Source: Quillaja saponaria (taxonomy: Eukaryota; Streptophyta; Magnoliopsida; Fabales; Quillajaceae). From it: 64,000 bases of DNA. The notes under the pieces were generated by a model. That model saw nothing but the letters and a program-made list of their open reading frames with translations. It made no database searches and was not told where the DNA came from. The stretch spans positions 14,012,001 through 14,076,000 of the forward strand of contig CM055612.1 in the NCBI GenBank assembly GCA_029379385.1, read 5' to 3'. Position 1 is the stretch's first letter; the number at the start of each line of letters is the position of its first letter. Of the stretch, positions 21,792 to 33,082 are shown in pieces. A program made the translations under genes and the position numbers.

Positions 21792-22586
21792 TGTTAGGAA
21801 ATCTAGGAGTTATGCATCCTATGCATAGACAGCGGAATTAAAATTTTCCAAACCAAGAACATATGTATTAAATTAAGTATATATAATGAAAGCTAAAGAT
21901 TATAACTAACTTCTTAATGCTTTCCAAACGCATCTAGCTTAATTGTTTAGCAAGGATGCTTGGAGTTCCTACACAAATCATTAAAATGATTTTCCTAATC
22001 AAACATAAAGTTTGACAAATGATTAGTAAGTTATTCAAACGAAAAAGCCTTTAACGAAATAGTTCACACAATTGATCAGTTAGAACCTTAATCTTTTCGT
22101 AAAAGATACAAAGGAATCGATTTACCCTTAGCATACGTGCTACCTTTCATTTGGTTGAATTGTCAATGGAGGATTGTCCTTGAAGCAAAAATTCATTTAC
22201 TTCAACAATAGGGGTCACTACTAAGGGAGGAGAAATTTTCAAGAACTCCTTCTTGCACTTGGTTTCTCTCTTGGCTGAATACTCTCACAAAGTGTCTCTT
22301 GTGATTGTCACTTGCATTGTGGCTGAAATCCCTTAGCTTTAACATATATAGGGACTAGGCTAGGACTTAGGAATTATAATATGTTAAATATAAGAAGAAT
22401 GTATATTCAGATGATTTTAAATATATAAGAGGGACCCTCTATTTATAGGCTAAAGTGTTTAACCTAACATAGTGAACCTAGACTAAATATCAAACAAATA
22501 CATAATAGAAATTACACAAAAATAAGGAAACTATAAATAAGGAAATTTGACCCACTAATTAAGCTGCCTATATTTACACTCTAACA
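21792..22586 (-). repeat. 3' LTR of the copia element (795 bp)
   Basis: On the minus strand it starts TGTTAGAGTG (22586) directly after the PPT and ends TTTCCTAACA (21792), so the termini form a TGTTAG/CTAACA inverted repeat. A TATAAATAG box is near 22440 and a TATATA box near 22345. The upper part could be a shorter LTR of its own (22383-22586), but the matching termini favour one LTR. Confidence 0.65.
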
Positions 22587-22600
22587 CTCCCCTTTAAGCT
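22587..22600 (-). other. Polypurine tract of the copia element
   Basis: AGCTTAAAGGGGAG on the minus strand, immediately before the LTR start. It primes plus-strand DNA synthesis. Confidence 0.8.
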
Positions 22601-23340
22601 GGAGCATAAAGATTATATGTTCCAAGCTTGTTGCATAGATATCGCAATCGGTTTCCTGTCAAAGATTTTGTGAATAAGTCTGCTAACTGATCTTCTGATT
22701 TTGTATATGTAGTCTTGATTGTATTATCCATAAGCTTCTCATGAACGAAATGACAGTCAACTTCTATATGTTTTGTTCGTTCATGAAAGACTAGATTTGA
22801 TGCAATATGTAATGCAGCTTGATTATCACATACTAACTCCATAGGCTGTGAGTGCTGAAATCCAAGTTCGTCTAATAGATTTTTTAGCCAAACTAACTCA
22901 GCAGTGGTATGAGTCATGGCCCTATATTCAGATTCAGCATTGGATCTTGCAACAACAGTTTGCGTTTTGCTTTCCATGAAACAAGATTTCCACCCAGAAA
23001 TATACAGTATCCTGTAGTAGATCTTCTGTCAAATTGAGAGCCTGCCCAATCAGCATCACTATAACCTTGAACTGGAGTAGAATTATATTTATGGACTAAT
23101 GTATGACCACGACCATGTCCTCGAACTAGAGTGTGCCCATGATTCTTATATAATAATCCCTTTCCGGGTGCAATTTTAAGGTATCTTAGGATACGAATAA
23201 TAGCATTCCAATGAGATGTAAGAGGCTGAGAAAGAAATTGGCTAACCATACTAGTTGCAAAAACAATATCTGGTCTAGTGACTGTGAGATAATTCAGCTT
23301 ACCAACAACACATCTATATTGCTCATAATTAGTCAGTAGC
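22594..23340 (-). pseudogene. Copia RNase H remnant
   Basis: Positions 23249-22914 read FLSQPLTSHWNAIIRILRYL and VQGYSDADWAGSQFDRRSTT and then GYCIFLGGNLVSWKAK. Positions 22977-22594 continue in another frame with TVVARSNAESEYRAMTHTT, then CDNQAALHIASN, VDCHFVHEKL and DLFTKSL. These contain the acidic RNase H residues. A frameshift near 22970 splits the domain. A short in-frame duplication (GHTLVRGHGRGHTLV) is also present. Confidence 0.85.
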
Positions 23341-23361
23341 TCCCCCTCATCTGGTACAAGT

Positions 23362-24352
23362 TTAGTGTTTGGGATCCATAGGAGTATCTACAGGTTTGGA
23401 ATCCAACATACCTATATCACTCAAGACATCCAGACAATACTTTCTTTGAGAAAGGCAAATAACCAATTGTGATCTTACAACCTCGATCCCCAAAAAGTAT
23501 TTTAGCTGTCCTAAGTCTTTAGTTTGAAACTTAGACTGTAGGAATGATTTCAATTGTTGAATCCCATGATTATCATCACCTGTAATCACAATATCATCCA
23601 CATGTACAATTAAAAGAATTCTACCATACATCTTTATAGAAAATTGAGTGATCAACAGTACACCTCTGAAGGCCAAAACTAAGAACAACTTCAGTAAATC
23701 TACCAAACCAAGCTCTGGGAGATTGCTTTAAGCCATATAGAGACTTTTTCAATCGACACACTATACCGGACTCCCCCTGAGCAACAAAACCAGGTAGTTG
23801 CTCCATAAAGACTTCTTTATCAAGATCACCATGTAAGAAAGCATTTTTGATGTCCAATTGATAGAGTGGCCAATCAAAAATAGCAGCTAGAGATATAAAT
23901 ACCCTGACAGATGTAATTTTAGCTACGGTAGAGAAAGTTTCTGAATAATCCACACCATAGACCTGAGTGTAGCCTTTTGCTACCAATCTAGCCTTTAAGC
24001 GATCAACAGAACCATCAGGATGAACTTTTACGGTGTATACCCATTTACATCCAACAGTGGATTTTCCAGAAGGTAAAGAGACCAGTTCCCAAGTACCATT
24101 AGTATGTAAGGCATTCATTTCATCAACCATGGTCTGCCGCCACCCGGGATGAGCAATAGCATCACTGGTGGACTTTAGAACTGAAATAGAAGACAAAGAG
24201 GACACAAATGCATAATAGGGTGAAGATAAATGATTATAACTTAAAAGAGTATAAATTGGATAAGGATTACGAGTTGAACGAGTACCACTTCTTAAAATAG
24301 GTGGTGACAGGATCCGAGGCACCGGAAGGTGTTGGTACAGAAGGTGAGTCAA
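23362..24352 (-). pseudogene. Copia reverse transcriptase remnant (RVT_2)
   Basis: Positions 24352-23621 contain WRQTMVDEMNALHTNGTWEL, VGCKWVYTVKVHPDGSVDR, LKARLVAKGYTQVYGVDY, LYQLDIKNAFLHGDLDKEV and SLYGLKQSPRAW. The frame then shifts near 23625, and 23706-23362 gives LLIVHVDDIVITGDD (active-site VDD), DLGQLKYFLGIEV and LDSKPVDTPMD. Only one or two frameshifts over 330 codons: the best preserved coding trace in the window. Confidence 0.92.
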
Positions 24353-24362
24353 ACAGTGTATG

Positions 24363-24602
24363 CTAGAAGATCAGGTAGTGGCGCAGATGATGCATGGTCA
24401 TTTGGTCCAAGATAAGAATCGGAAGAGCCTCAGAGATAGAAGGTGACTCGGGAATAGTCGAGGGAAAGAATGAAGATTCCTTAAAACATGTGACATCAGC
24501 AGAGGTAAAGTAACGATTCTTATCTGGACAGTAACATTTATACCCTTTTTGAAGACGAGAATAACCCAAGAAAATGCACTTAATTAATTTGGATACTATC
24601 AA
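24363..24602 (-). pseudogene. Copia integrase C-terminal tail
   Basis: KLIKCIFLGYSRLQKGYKCY and then RYFTSADVTCFKESSFF, the conserved segment between the integrase core and RT in Ty1/copia polyproteins. Truncated at about 24600 by fusion to hAT sequence. Confidence 0.85.
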
Positions 24603-26560
24603 CTTATATTTACCATCTTAAATGCGCTCCAATTACATTCACATCCAGAAGAACTACAAGTCAGGCTTAAGATCCGAATGGCAAACCTTTGTAACTTAGG
24701 CCATTCGTCTCCATAAGAATCCCGCCATTCGTCTCCATAAGCTAAGATTTTTTTCTCCCTCATTGCCTTTGTAGTTGAGATTCCAAATAATCCTCTAGTA
24801 TTTTTGAACTCTTCGAGTTGTAAATCAATTGTATTTCTCTCATTTGAATCTTGAACCAATCTCTCGAAGCAACCATAAAGTCTATGTTTAACTTCATAAT
24901 CAGCTTTGAAGTTAGGACTATAATGATATTGAGGATTTAAGTAATAAGCTGCAGAATGCAAAGGCTTATGAAGCTGCATTTCCCATCAATAATGCTCCAA
25001 ATAAGCTCACACCTATAAAGGTTAATTAGAAATTTAGGATTAGTTGATACAAAATATAATATGAAAATATGTGAAGTTACTACTTACTAGTTTAAAGAAA
25101 CAAAAGCCAACCTCTTTTTAACATTGCCAAAATTCAATTGTATTTTTTCTTTTGCCCGGTCCATTTCTTCATAAATAAATCTCATAGCCGGTTTTCTTTT
25201 TGAATCCACTAACCTGAGCACCTTGATAAGAGGATTAGTAGCCTTAAGACATTCAACAACTTTCTTCCAAAATTCGTTGTTTAGAATAGTACTTGCACTT
25301 TCTTTCCTTTTTTTGTGTTTGAAAAAATGCTTGCTTTCCACTTTTGAGAAGACAACATTCTCATCAATGTTGCTTTATATTCAAGAAGACACCCCAAAGT
25401 CAAGTATGAAATAGTAAACCGGGTCGCAGCAGGTCTAATTAAATCTCTCCCTTTGGTGAAACTCTTCAACATAGCAATGTGCATGTTTCTTCCATAAATG
25501 TATATAGTAATTCTCTTTCCTTTTTCAATGGTCATAGAATGCATTTTCAATTTTTTTGCAAAATCCTCCAATATCAAATAAATGCAGTATGCTGCACATG
25601 GTGTCCAATACAAGCTCTTTCTTTTTTCCATCAACATTTCACCAGTTGCTTTGTAGTTTGCTGCATTATCAGTAATCACCTGCACCATATTCTGCTCCCC
25701 AATCTTCTCCACAACATCATCTAACATCTCAAAAACTTTGACGGCAGTTTTAGAGAAGTCTGATGTATCCACTGATGATAAAAATATAGTCCCTTTCAAA
25801 CTATTAAACAAGAAATTGCATATAGAACGTCGTTTCATATCTGTCCAACCATCAGACATTAGAGAACATCCTATTTTTTTCCATTCTAGTTTGTACTCCT
25901 CAAGAAGACCCATGGTTTTACTTACTTCTATCTTCAAGAATTTTTCCCTCAATTCATGATAAGAGGGACCTTTGAGCCCACAGCCATACCTCCCAATTGC
26001 TTCTAACATTTCAACAAATTTAGGATTTTTTACACAATTAAAAGGGATAGCACTTGTGTAGAAAAATTGAGCTATCTTCGAACATGCTACTTCTCACAAA
26101 TTTTTTTTGACCCATTGATTCATTGTTGTTTATGTTTTGTTGCTTCCAACCCCACTAGAATATTGCACAAAATATCTCTTAATTTCTTTCCCTTTCCCTT
26201 TACTTGTTCGCACACTTTCTAGCTCTTCCATATTATCACCTTCACTATCTTCTAAAATTCTCTTTTTCTTCACTTTCTTCACTTCTAATTTATCCAAGAC
26301 AACTCTCATTTTATTTTTCACATCATCAGGAACACTCACATATGCCATTATATCTTCTTCGGTGCTTGCAAGATAGTGCTTGAACCTAAAAATTCCACCC
26401 GTTACAATCTTTGAACAATATTTGCAGGTCACTTTTCTCTTGTTCCCTTCAATTGGGATACCATATTACCAACCCACATCAGTTCTACTTCTTGGAGCAT
26501 TTTTTCTACTCTTAGAAGAACCAGAATGAGGTATTTTTCTTTAAAACAAGAAGTCATCAA
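24600..26560 (-). pseudogene. hAT transposase gene remnant (BED, DUF659, hAT dimerisation)
   Basis: DNA transposase of the hAT superfamily. N-terminal BED zinc finger (about 26480-26370): VTCKYCSKIVTGGIFRFKHY, where the expected second His is Tyr. A basic linker (KKVKKKRIL) follows. The DUF659 part (26009-25281) reads GCSLMSDGWTDMKRRSICNF, VITDNAANYKATG and TPCAAYCIYLILED. An intron-like gap lies near 25085-25020 with acceptor CTTTATAG. Then come SAAYYLNPQY and the dimerisation signature SLTCSSSGCECNWSAF (normally CERNWS). The last segment is lost at the copia junction, and terminal inverted repeats were not found. Confidence 0.88.
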
Positions 26561-28250
26561 CAAATCAAATGCACCATCATCAAATTAGCAACCAAGTAAT
26601 AAATAATTTTTATCCAACAAATCAAAATTAAAAAGAAATAAAGAACAACAAAAACAAAACAAATATCCAAACCACTAAATGAGAACATAAGATTGAGCAG
26701 GGACCAGGGAGCACAAACTATATGTAGCCACAATACAACAAGTCAACAATACTATGGAGCATAAACTTAGTTTTTTTTTTTTTTTTTAAAGCATTTGTAG
26801 ATGTTTTTAATTTTATTTTTTTTGAAAGAATGCTTGATATAATTGCTAAATTCAATGGACGAATTAGATGATATAACCATATGTGTTATGCAAAGCTGCT
26901 AGACGTTTAAGAAGGGCACTTTCTGAAGTAATGATTCCAATTTAATAGCAATATACATGATAATGATAAAATAACATTTTGAATAAGAAGTGAAAATGAC
27001 CAATTAGATGATATAACCATCTCATAAATATATAAATTATAATACATTGTATATGTCAAATGGTACATTACATTTACATATTATACAAATATATATATAT
27101 ATATATTTTCAATATTATTACCATGATAATCCCAATTAGCTAGAAAGTAATTTAAACGATGAAATAATCATCTAATACATTATACATATCTAATAATACG
27201 CTATATATGTAACTGTACACCGTACATTTCATTTACATATTAAACAATTTTATTTTATTTTCAAATATTATTACATATTTACATGATAATCCCCATTATC
27301 CAGAAAAAAAAAAAATACCTTCTTCTTCGTTAAAACTGGAAGTCTAAAACTCCACTTGCAGGTCGAGCCCACTCTTTTCTTGCTCTGTAGAGGCAAACAG
27401 AAAGCTAAATCACACTCTAATTGCAAGTTTAGTTACAGGTATTGCTTCGTAGCTTATATAAGTGAGTTCTGGCTGATCTTCTTGCTTCGAGAGATGAAGA
27501 TGGGAAGAGGAAGAGGTCTGCAATTTATGGTCTGCCTTTTGTCTTCTAAGCATCAAGGGCTCGACAAAAGAAAAGGGTTCGATTCCAAAATACCTTGCCT
27601 TCAAAATTGATTCGGGTCTCTGAAGGCTAGTTAAAAATTTGACCCATGTGGCTTTCTGCAGAATCGTTCAAACTCACCACAAACTCCCGATTTCACGATC
27701 TTGTTGCCGAGTTCACGATCTTACTTCCGTGTTTTGAAGACACTGATCTTGCTACCGTGACAACTCAGAATGCTGGCTTTAGATCGTAAGTTCATATGAT
27801 CTTACATTTTGAAGCGTGATCTTGACAACATTGAACATAGGTATATCAGGAGCATCTTATGGAAAACATTACAATTCAATGTTCGAACTTTCTATCATTT
27901 AGTTCTCCTTCCATTCTACAGAATATGCAAGTAAACAGTCAACCTGCCCTTTTTGACTCACCTAGTAACCAAAACATAAGTTAAATTATTGGAATCATCA
28001 ATCAGAAAACTCTAGGCAAATAAGTAGAAAGATAAAAAGAAATCTTAATATTTTGAATATTAACAAAAGCAATTAAGCTTTTTAAGAAAGTAGAGAATAA
28101 GGTTTCATTCAATGACATATTTGCAATGATTCAAATTATGGAATTTGTGTAAGAAATTTTGATGTCAAATTGATCAGAAAATAAGTAACTGATGCAATAA
28201 CTACATAGTCTTATTAACTAAAAACAATATATAAAAAAGAAAGAAAATTT
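26561..28250. other. AT-rich region upstream of the hAT gene, no gene recognised
   Basis: Contains a T tract (26770-26787) and AT microsatellites near 27090. At 27345-27610 a less AT-rich block lies upstream of the hAT gene in its orientation and could be its leader. The phrase CACGATCTT recurs near 27700. No domain seen. Confidence 0.4.
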
Positions 28251-30000
28251 ATCTAAAGACTATAATGAGAGTTAGTTAACGAAAACAAAAGTAAGAGAAT
28301 TGTAGAAGATGAGCTTTACCTTACCCTGAAAAATACGGCTGACGCTGACGTAATGGCTTTTACCAAGTTGAAGAAGGACCCGAATTTCTTGAAGGCGCAT
28401 ATCAAATGAGGCGCTCCTATATAAATATGAGCTGGTAAATCTACGCCCAGAAACACACATGGAAACAACTGCCAGAAAAATTTATTTTTTAGGATAATGA
28501 ATTGAATAAAGCATGGAAAAATAATCCCAGACCATTCCATTGACATTATTATCTCTAAAAAAACAATTACAGATAGATTAGCATAAGAATAGAGCCCCAA
28601 GTTTAATAGTAACATAAAAAGGAAAATGTTTAGTTTGCTTGAGTAAAATAAATTGACTTAAAACTTCCAAAAAACTGTTTCAAGATTTCATCAATCTTTA
28701 TTTACTTCACAAAACTACAACAACTTCAGATAATTCCATAATATGAGCTCCCTCTCCAGAATATAAAAAGAAAAAAAAAAAATCCAATATCAGACAGAGC
28801 CCAGTATATGAAGAATACATAAGCAGATCCTCTGTTTATCTAAATTAAATTATTTTATCCAACTAGAAAATGAGAAAGCTTTAAATTTCCCCGAAACCAA
28901 AAAGTAAAAATCACCATAGTTTATACGTTCAATGCTTAGGATCATCCACAAGACTTTTGACATCAACATGTTCCCAATTTCATTTTTTTTTTTCACCAAT
29001 AAAACATAGCACAAAAATGAGTAAATAGCAAATAAGAGTGTCACCCAACAAAACCCCAAAATCTAGTAACAAAAGCTCCAAAATGAATGATTTACATTTA
29101 ACTTGTCTTCTTCGTTTGTTTGTTTGTTTTATTTATTTAATTTTTTTGGTCAATGATGTATATCTTTCAAGTAAATGATAATAAAATATTATATAGTGAT
29201 AATAGGCTTATTTAGCTTTGTTTTGCAGAGATTCAAGTACAACTTTGAAAGCATATCAATTACCTAAAGGCGTTCAAGTTGTAGGTTTAGCATGAAATGA
29301 TGACTAAGGCGTCTCCAAACACTCCAACAGTTCCGCAATCCCTTCACATTTCGTCTTCTGAGATTAAGATTTTTTTTTTTTAAAAAGCACCATCTTCAAA
29401 GAAAATAGAAGTGGAAGAAAGATAGAGGTGAAAGAGAGATATACACAGAGAGATAGGATGCCTCACCTTTGCCGCTGATTTTAAAGACCCATCTCTTTCA
29501 AATATGCCTTCTGTCGTTTTTTCATTTCTTTTACTTCTCTTCTACCCTCTCACTCAAGAAGAATGCCCAAAAGACAAATTCCTTTTGAGCAAAATAAAAT
29601 CCCAAAATTTCATCAAAATTTAGAAATGGAGATTCAAAGGAATGATACTAGGAACAAAAGTAAGAGAACAATGAAATCCTTCTACTGGGGAGAGGAGAAT
29701 TAAAAACGACGGTGGGTGAGAAGATGTGTTTGGAGTGTGAGAGCAAGGGAATAGTAAGAGATAAGGGAATGAGTTTGTGATGAATACTGGATAGCAGAAT
29801 CAGAAAAAAAATCCCTGAAAATCTAATGGGAGGAACGGTCAAACACTAAATTGTGTTCTATGCAAGTAGAAGCCAAAAATCAGGAAGAGAAGAAAGCCTA
29901 GAAGCGACATCCTTGCTCAGCAAAGTCCTTTGCTAACGTCCATCTCATATATGAACAATTTTCCACAGTAGCTCACCAATGAACAGGGCTACAATGAGGA
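28251..30000 (-). other. Possible exon-like pieces, unidentified
   Basis: On the minus strand two stretches look more gene-like than their surroundings. One, around 29520-29460, reads TEGIFERDGSLKSAAK and ends at a GTGAGG donor-like site. The other, around 29350-29270, follows TCTCAG and reads TKCEGIAELLECLETP before a stop. A third (28450-28320) reads FDMRLQEIRVLLQLGKSHY, followed by GGTAAGG. I do not recognise the protein and cannot link the pieces. They may be the degraded 5' end of a host gene or chance. Confidence 0.2.
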
Positions 30001-31008
30001 AAACCCCATATACTATTAGATGTAGGACTCCTCTCCCAATCCCACTTTTACAATTTTAATAATAGATTAATAGATAATAGATATAACTACTAAGTCTTGT
30101 AATGCTTTTTTGGAGTGTATTTATGTTGATGAATAGTATAAGTTAATCTTTTTAATATTTGGTAAAAAAATAAAAAGATGTTTTTACTCCGAGCTTTTAA
30201 AAGTTAGCTTCTGCTTTTAAAAGTTTAAAGTATTAACATAACTTTAACTTGTAATGAAAATTTATATTTATCCTTTTATTTATTAATGTAGTATGTTAAT
30301 TATCTCTTTTTTTATTATCAATATCTATTATAGTCAATTTCAATCTTTGGAACAGTTTTACAATGAAATTACTAAACACTAATTTGTGACTTTTACTTAT
30401 TGAAAGCATCTTTTGTATTATTTTACCAAACACTATTATTGTAACTTTTTAAAAGCATCTTTTGTATTATTTTACCAAACACTATTATTGTAACTTTTTA
30501 AAAGCAACTCTAAAAGAGCCATGAAAGCACAATACCTCTCAAAAAATCACAGCATTACTAAAACAAGTCTAAATCATGTATAACTTTTGTAAACATAGAT
30601 TTTTTAACTAATTGAAAAGATTATTTTCATATAAATCAATATATAATTTTAAACAACATGCATATATAATAATATAATAAAACCAATACTGATAAATCTT
30701 ACTTTATTAATTAATTCTCTATAAGTTTTAAAATAATTTTACCAAAAAAAAAAGGTCACAAATTTTAGCTTTAGATAATTTATTCCAATGCTATATTTGA
30801 TTTTTTTTTTTTTAACAAATTTTTGTTACCTATAAATATATTTTATCTTTTACGTGAAAGATATTATTTAAGTAGACTAATTCTTAAAATTATTTTTATA
30901 AATTTATAATATAATAATTATTAAAAAATTAAAAATTTGTTCTCATCATTTTCTTTTCTTATTTTCTTAAAAAATAGTTTCATTAAAAGTAAAATATTTT
31001 ACACATTA
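30001..31008. other. AT-rich spacer with a short tandem duplication
   Basis: No coding potential. A 49-bp unit beginning AAAGCATCTTTTGTATTATT is duplicated in tandem (starts 30403 and 30452). Confidence 0.5.
30403..30500. repeat. 49-bp tandem duplication
   Basis: Two adjacent, nearly identical 49-bp units. Confidence 0.85.
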
Positions 31009-31307
31009 TCTATACTATTATAAAAGCCAAAAGACCCTTTGGTCTCCTACTATATAATGTACACATATTTAAATTATTTACAAAATAAATTCAATTAATA
31101 AATCTACCTAATCACTTAATAACTACTAAACAATAATATATCCATTCTGCCACTCTCCTACTCTCTCCCACCCTCTCACTCTTTCACTCTCCTACCCTCT
31201 CACTCTCCTACTCTCTCTCACATTTTTAATATATAAATTTTTTTTATTAAATTAAATTAAGATAAAATATATACATAACACACATGTATATGTGTTCAGG
31301 CCACTAG
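31009..31307 (+). mobile_element. Short non-autonomous Helitron-like element
   Basis: Starts TCTATACTATTATAAAAGCC directly after an A, the typical 5' end of plant Helitrons. Ends with a small hairpin (AACACA...TGTGTT at 31277-31296), seven bases, then CTAG at 31304-31307. The base after CTAG is C, not the usual T. The interior is CT-rich (CTCTCCTACTCTCTCCCACC-like). About 299 bp, no genes. Confidence 0.6.
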
Positions 31308-31639
31308 CATATATATAATGAAGTATGGAGATTAAATCCAATGATTTTGAATTAATCTTTATTCCTTCAAGGTACGAAACTTATACAAATAGATTTTACA
31401 TGGGTTTTAAAGATAAATCCAAGTTTCTATAAAGTTCTTGAAAGTAATTTTTTATTATTTTTAATGAAAAATAAGAGAAAATAGATTGATGATGAGAACA
31501 TTCTTATTAGTCTTTTACAATGTTTATATTATAAATTAATTGATTTTGTACCCTTAAGTTAATTACTCTATCAAATTTAGTTTACCTAAATTAATATTTT
31601 AACTAGAAAATTAAAACATAGAAAACATGGACAAAAATG

Positions 31640-33082
31640 GTGCAAAATATCTCAATTTTAATGGAAACCCATTTGAATCAATGTGTTACAATTTTATGCA
31701 CAACAATTTCACCCCCTACCAAGCATTTACGCGCCTGTATAACAGATTAATCTCCGTACATGATCCAACCCACTGGGGCTGAGCACTCAAAATTTTAAAA
31801 ACATTTATCAGAATCAGAATATCTCGGTATTTTAAACTAGAATATCCTAGGCGCACCTGGATTTTTAATTTCAAAGATAAAATCATTTTTCATAAAAATC
31901 TCATTTTGTTGGCCTTTATCAATCACAACCAATATTAAACAAACATAATTCAAATACATCACTAAAACACTGTACTTACTTATTTTCCATATATCACGTA
32001 TATTCAAGTGCACGTATAATCACATATAATAATCTAGCCCCTAAAGGCAGCAATTGACCACTTACCAGTTTACAAATCTTGTTCGTCACTTTGTCCTGCG
32101 CTCATGTATGTCATCAGGCTCACAAAAGGGTCCGGAACTGAAATTCATAATTCCAAATAATACTTAATTCATAAACGTTATCGTTAAAATTTTTTAATTA
32201 CTAAGCTTATATATATACCAACTTATATAGGTCTCTTATGAAAGTTATCTATTAAGCTATTACATGTCAAGTAGTATGGATTGTACTTTATATGATAAGG
32301 TTAATAATGAAGAGACATTTTAAATGTCTTGACAATGCATAGGGTTGAAGAAACATTAGAAAAGATAGAAAGCACTTAGTGAGTTAGAGATGTTGAAACT
32401 GTCCAAACTTGAGTTTTGGATCAGTGTTCATTATAACGGTCATTTCTTCTTCTAGGAAATTCCAAATCCAGTTTCGTAAAATTTATTAAATATTAGACAC
32501 ATGTAGCTTTATACTGGTATATCATTTGTATAATACAGTTTATTCTTTGAAATTGCATCAAATTCTACAAAAGACAAAATTTTGACAACTCTAACCTTAC
32601 CTTAGTTAATTGAACATAACTTTCTCTAGTTCTATTTGTCGAGTTTATTAATAGAAAAATATATCTATCTTTCTTATTTATAAACTCTTCCTAAAACTAG
32701 TCTTAAACCTACTCAATTCCTTACATGAACCAAAAACAAGGTACCAAAATCCTGCATGACCTAACCAGTGTCTAACAGCTCTAACTCATAACATACTTGA
32801 ACCAAGCTATGAAATTTTGTAGATACCATCCCAAGATCCTAAGCTACATTTTCTCTTTTGAACCCTTAATTTAATTCAGCTCCAAAAGCACCTGAAACCC
32901 AGGATTTCTTTTATCCACGATTCTGCCCCTACACCCCTTTCAAAACCCACTTAACTCTCATTTTTCACGACTTTCAAGGTCTAATTTAGTACCTCACTTC
33001 AACACTAATTCACTAACATTACTCCTAATCCAATTAAATTCAAGATTGTATTAGTGATTTAGAATTAATCAAGAACTTAAGT
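31640..33082 (-). repeat. Degraded LTR segment (Tekay-like), minus orientation
   Basis: Positions 31830-32230 align with 59080-59460 of the minus-strand LTR there, sharing GCACCTGGATT, TTGGCC/TTGGCCCTCATCAA, CATATAATAA and then AAATTCATAATT/AAAATCATATTT, TACTTAATT and TTAATTACTAA. The rest to about 33050 has the same composition and no genes. Neither LTR terminus is visible. The right side runs into the satellite array. Confidence 0.5.

Larger units (their letters stand above)
21792..24602 (-). mobile_element. 5'-truncated Ty1/copia element
   Basis: Minus-strand order is integrase tail, RT, RNase H, PPT, 3' LTR. The gag, protease, most of integrase and the 5' LTR are gone. The left boundary is exact (TGTTAGGAAATC at 21792) inside LINE B. 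The right boundary near 24600 is a fusion to the hAT gene, so it arose by deletion or rearrangement, not by insertion. Confidence 0.9.

Noticed and set aside
22383..22586. A separate 204-bp copia LTR
   Set aside because: Possible, but TGTTAG/CTAACA termini at 22586 and 21792 fit one 795-bp LTR better.
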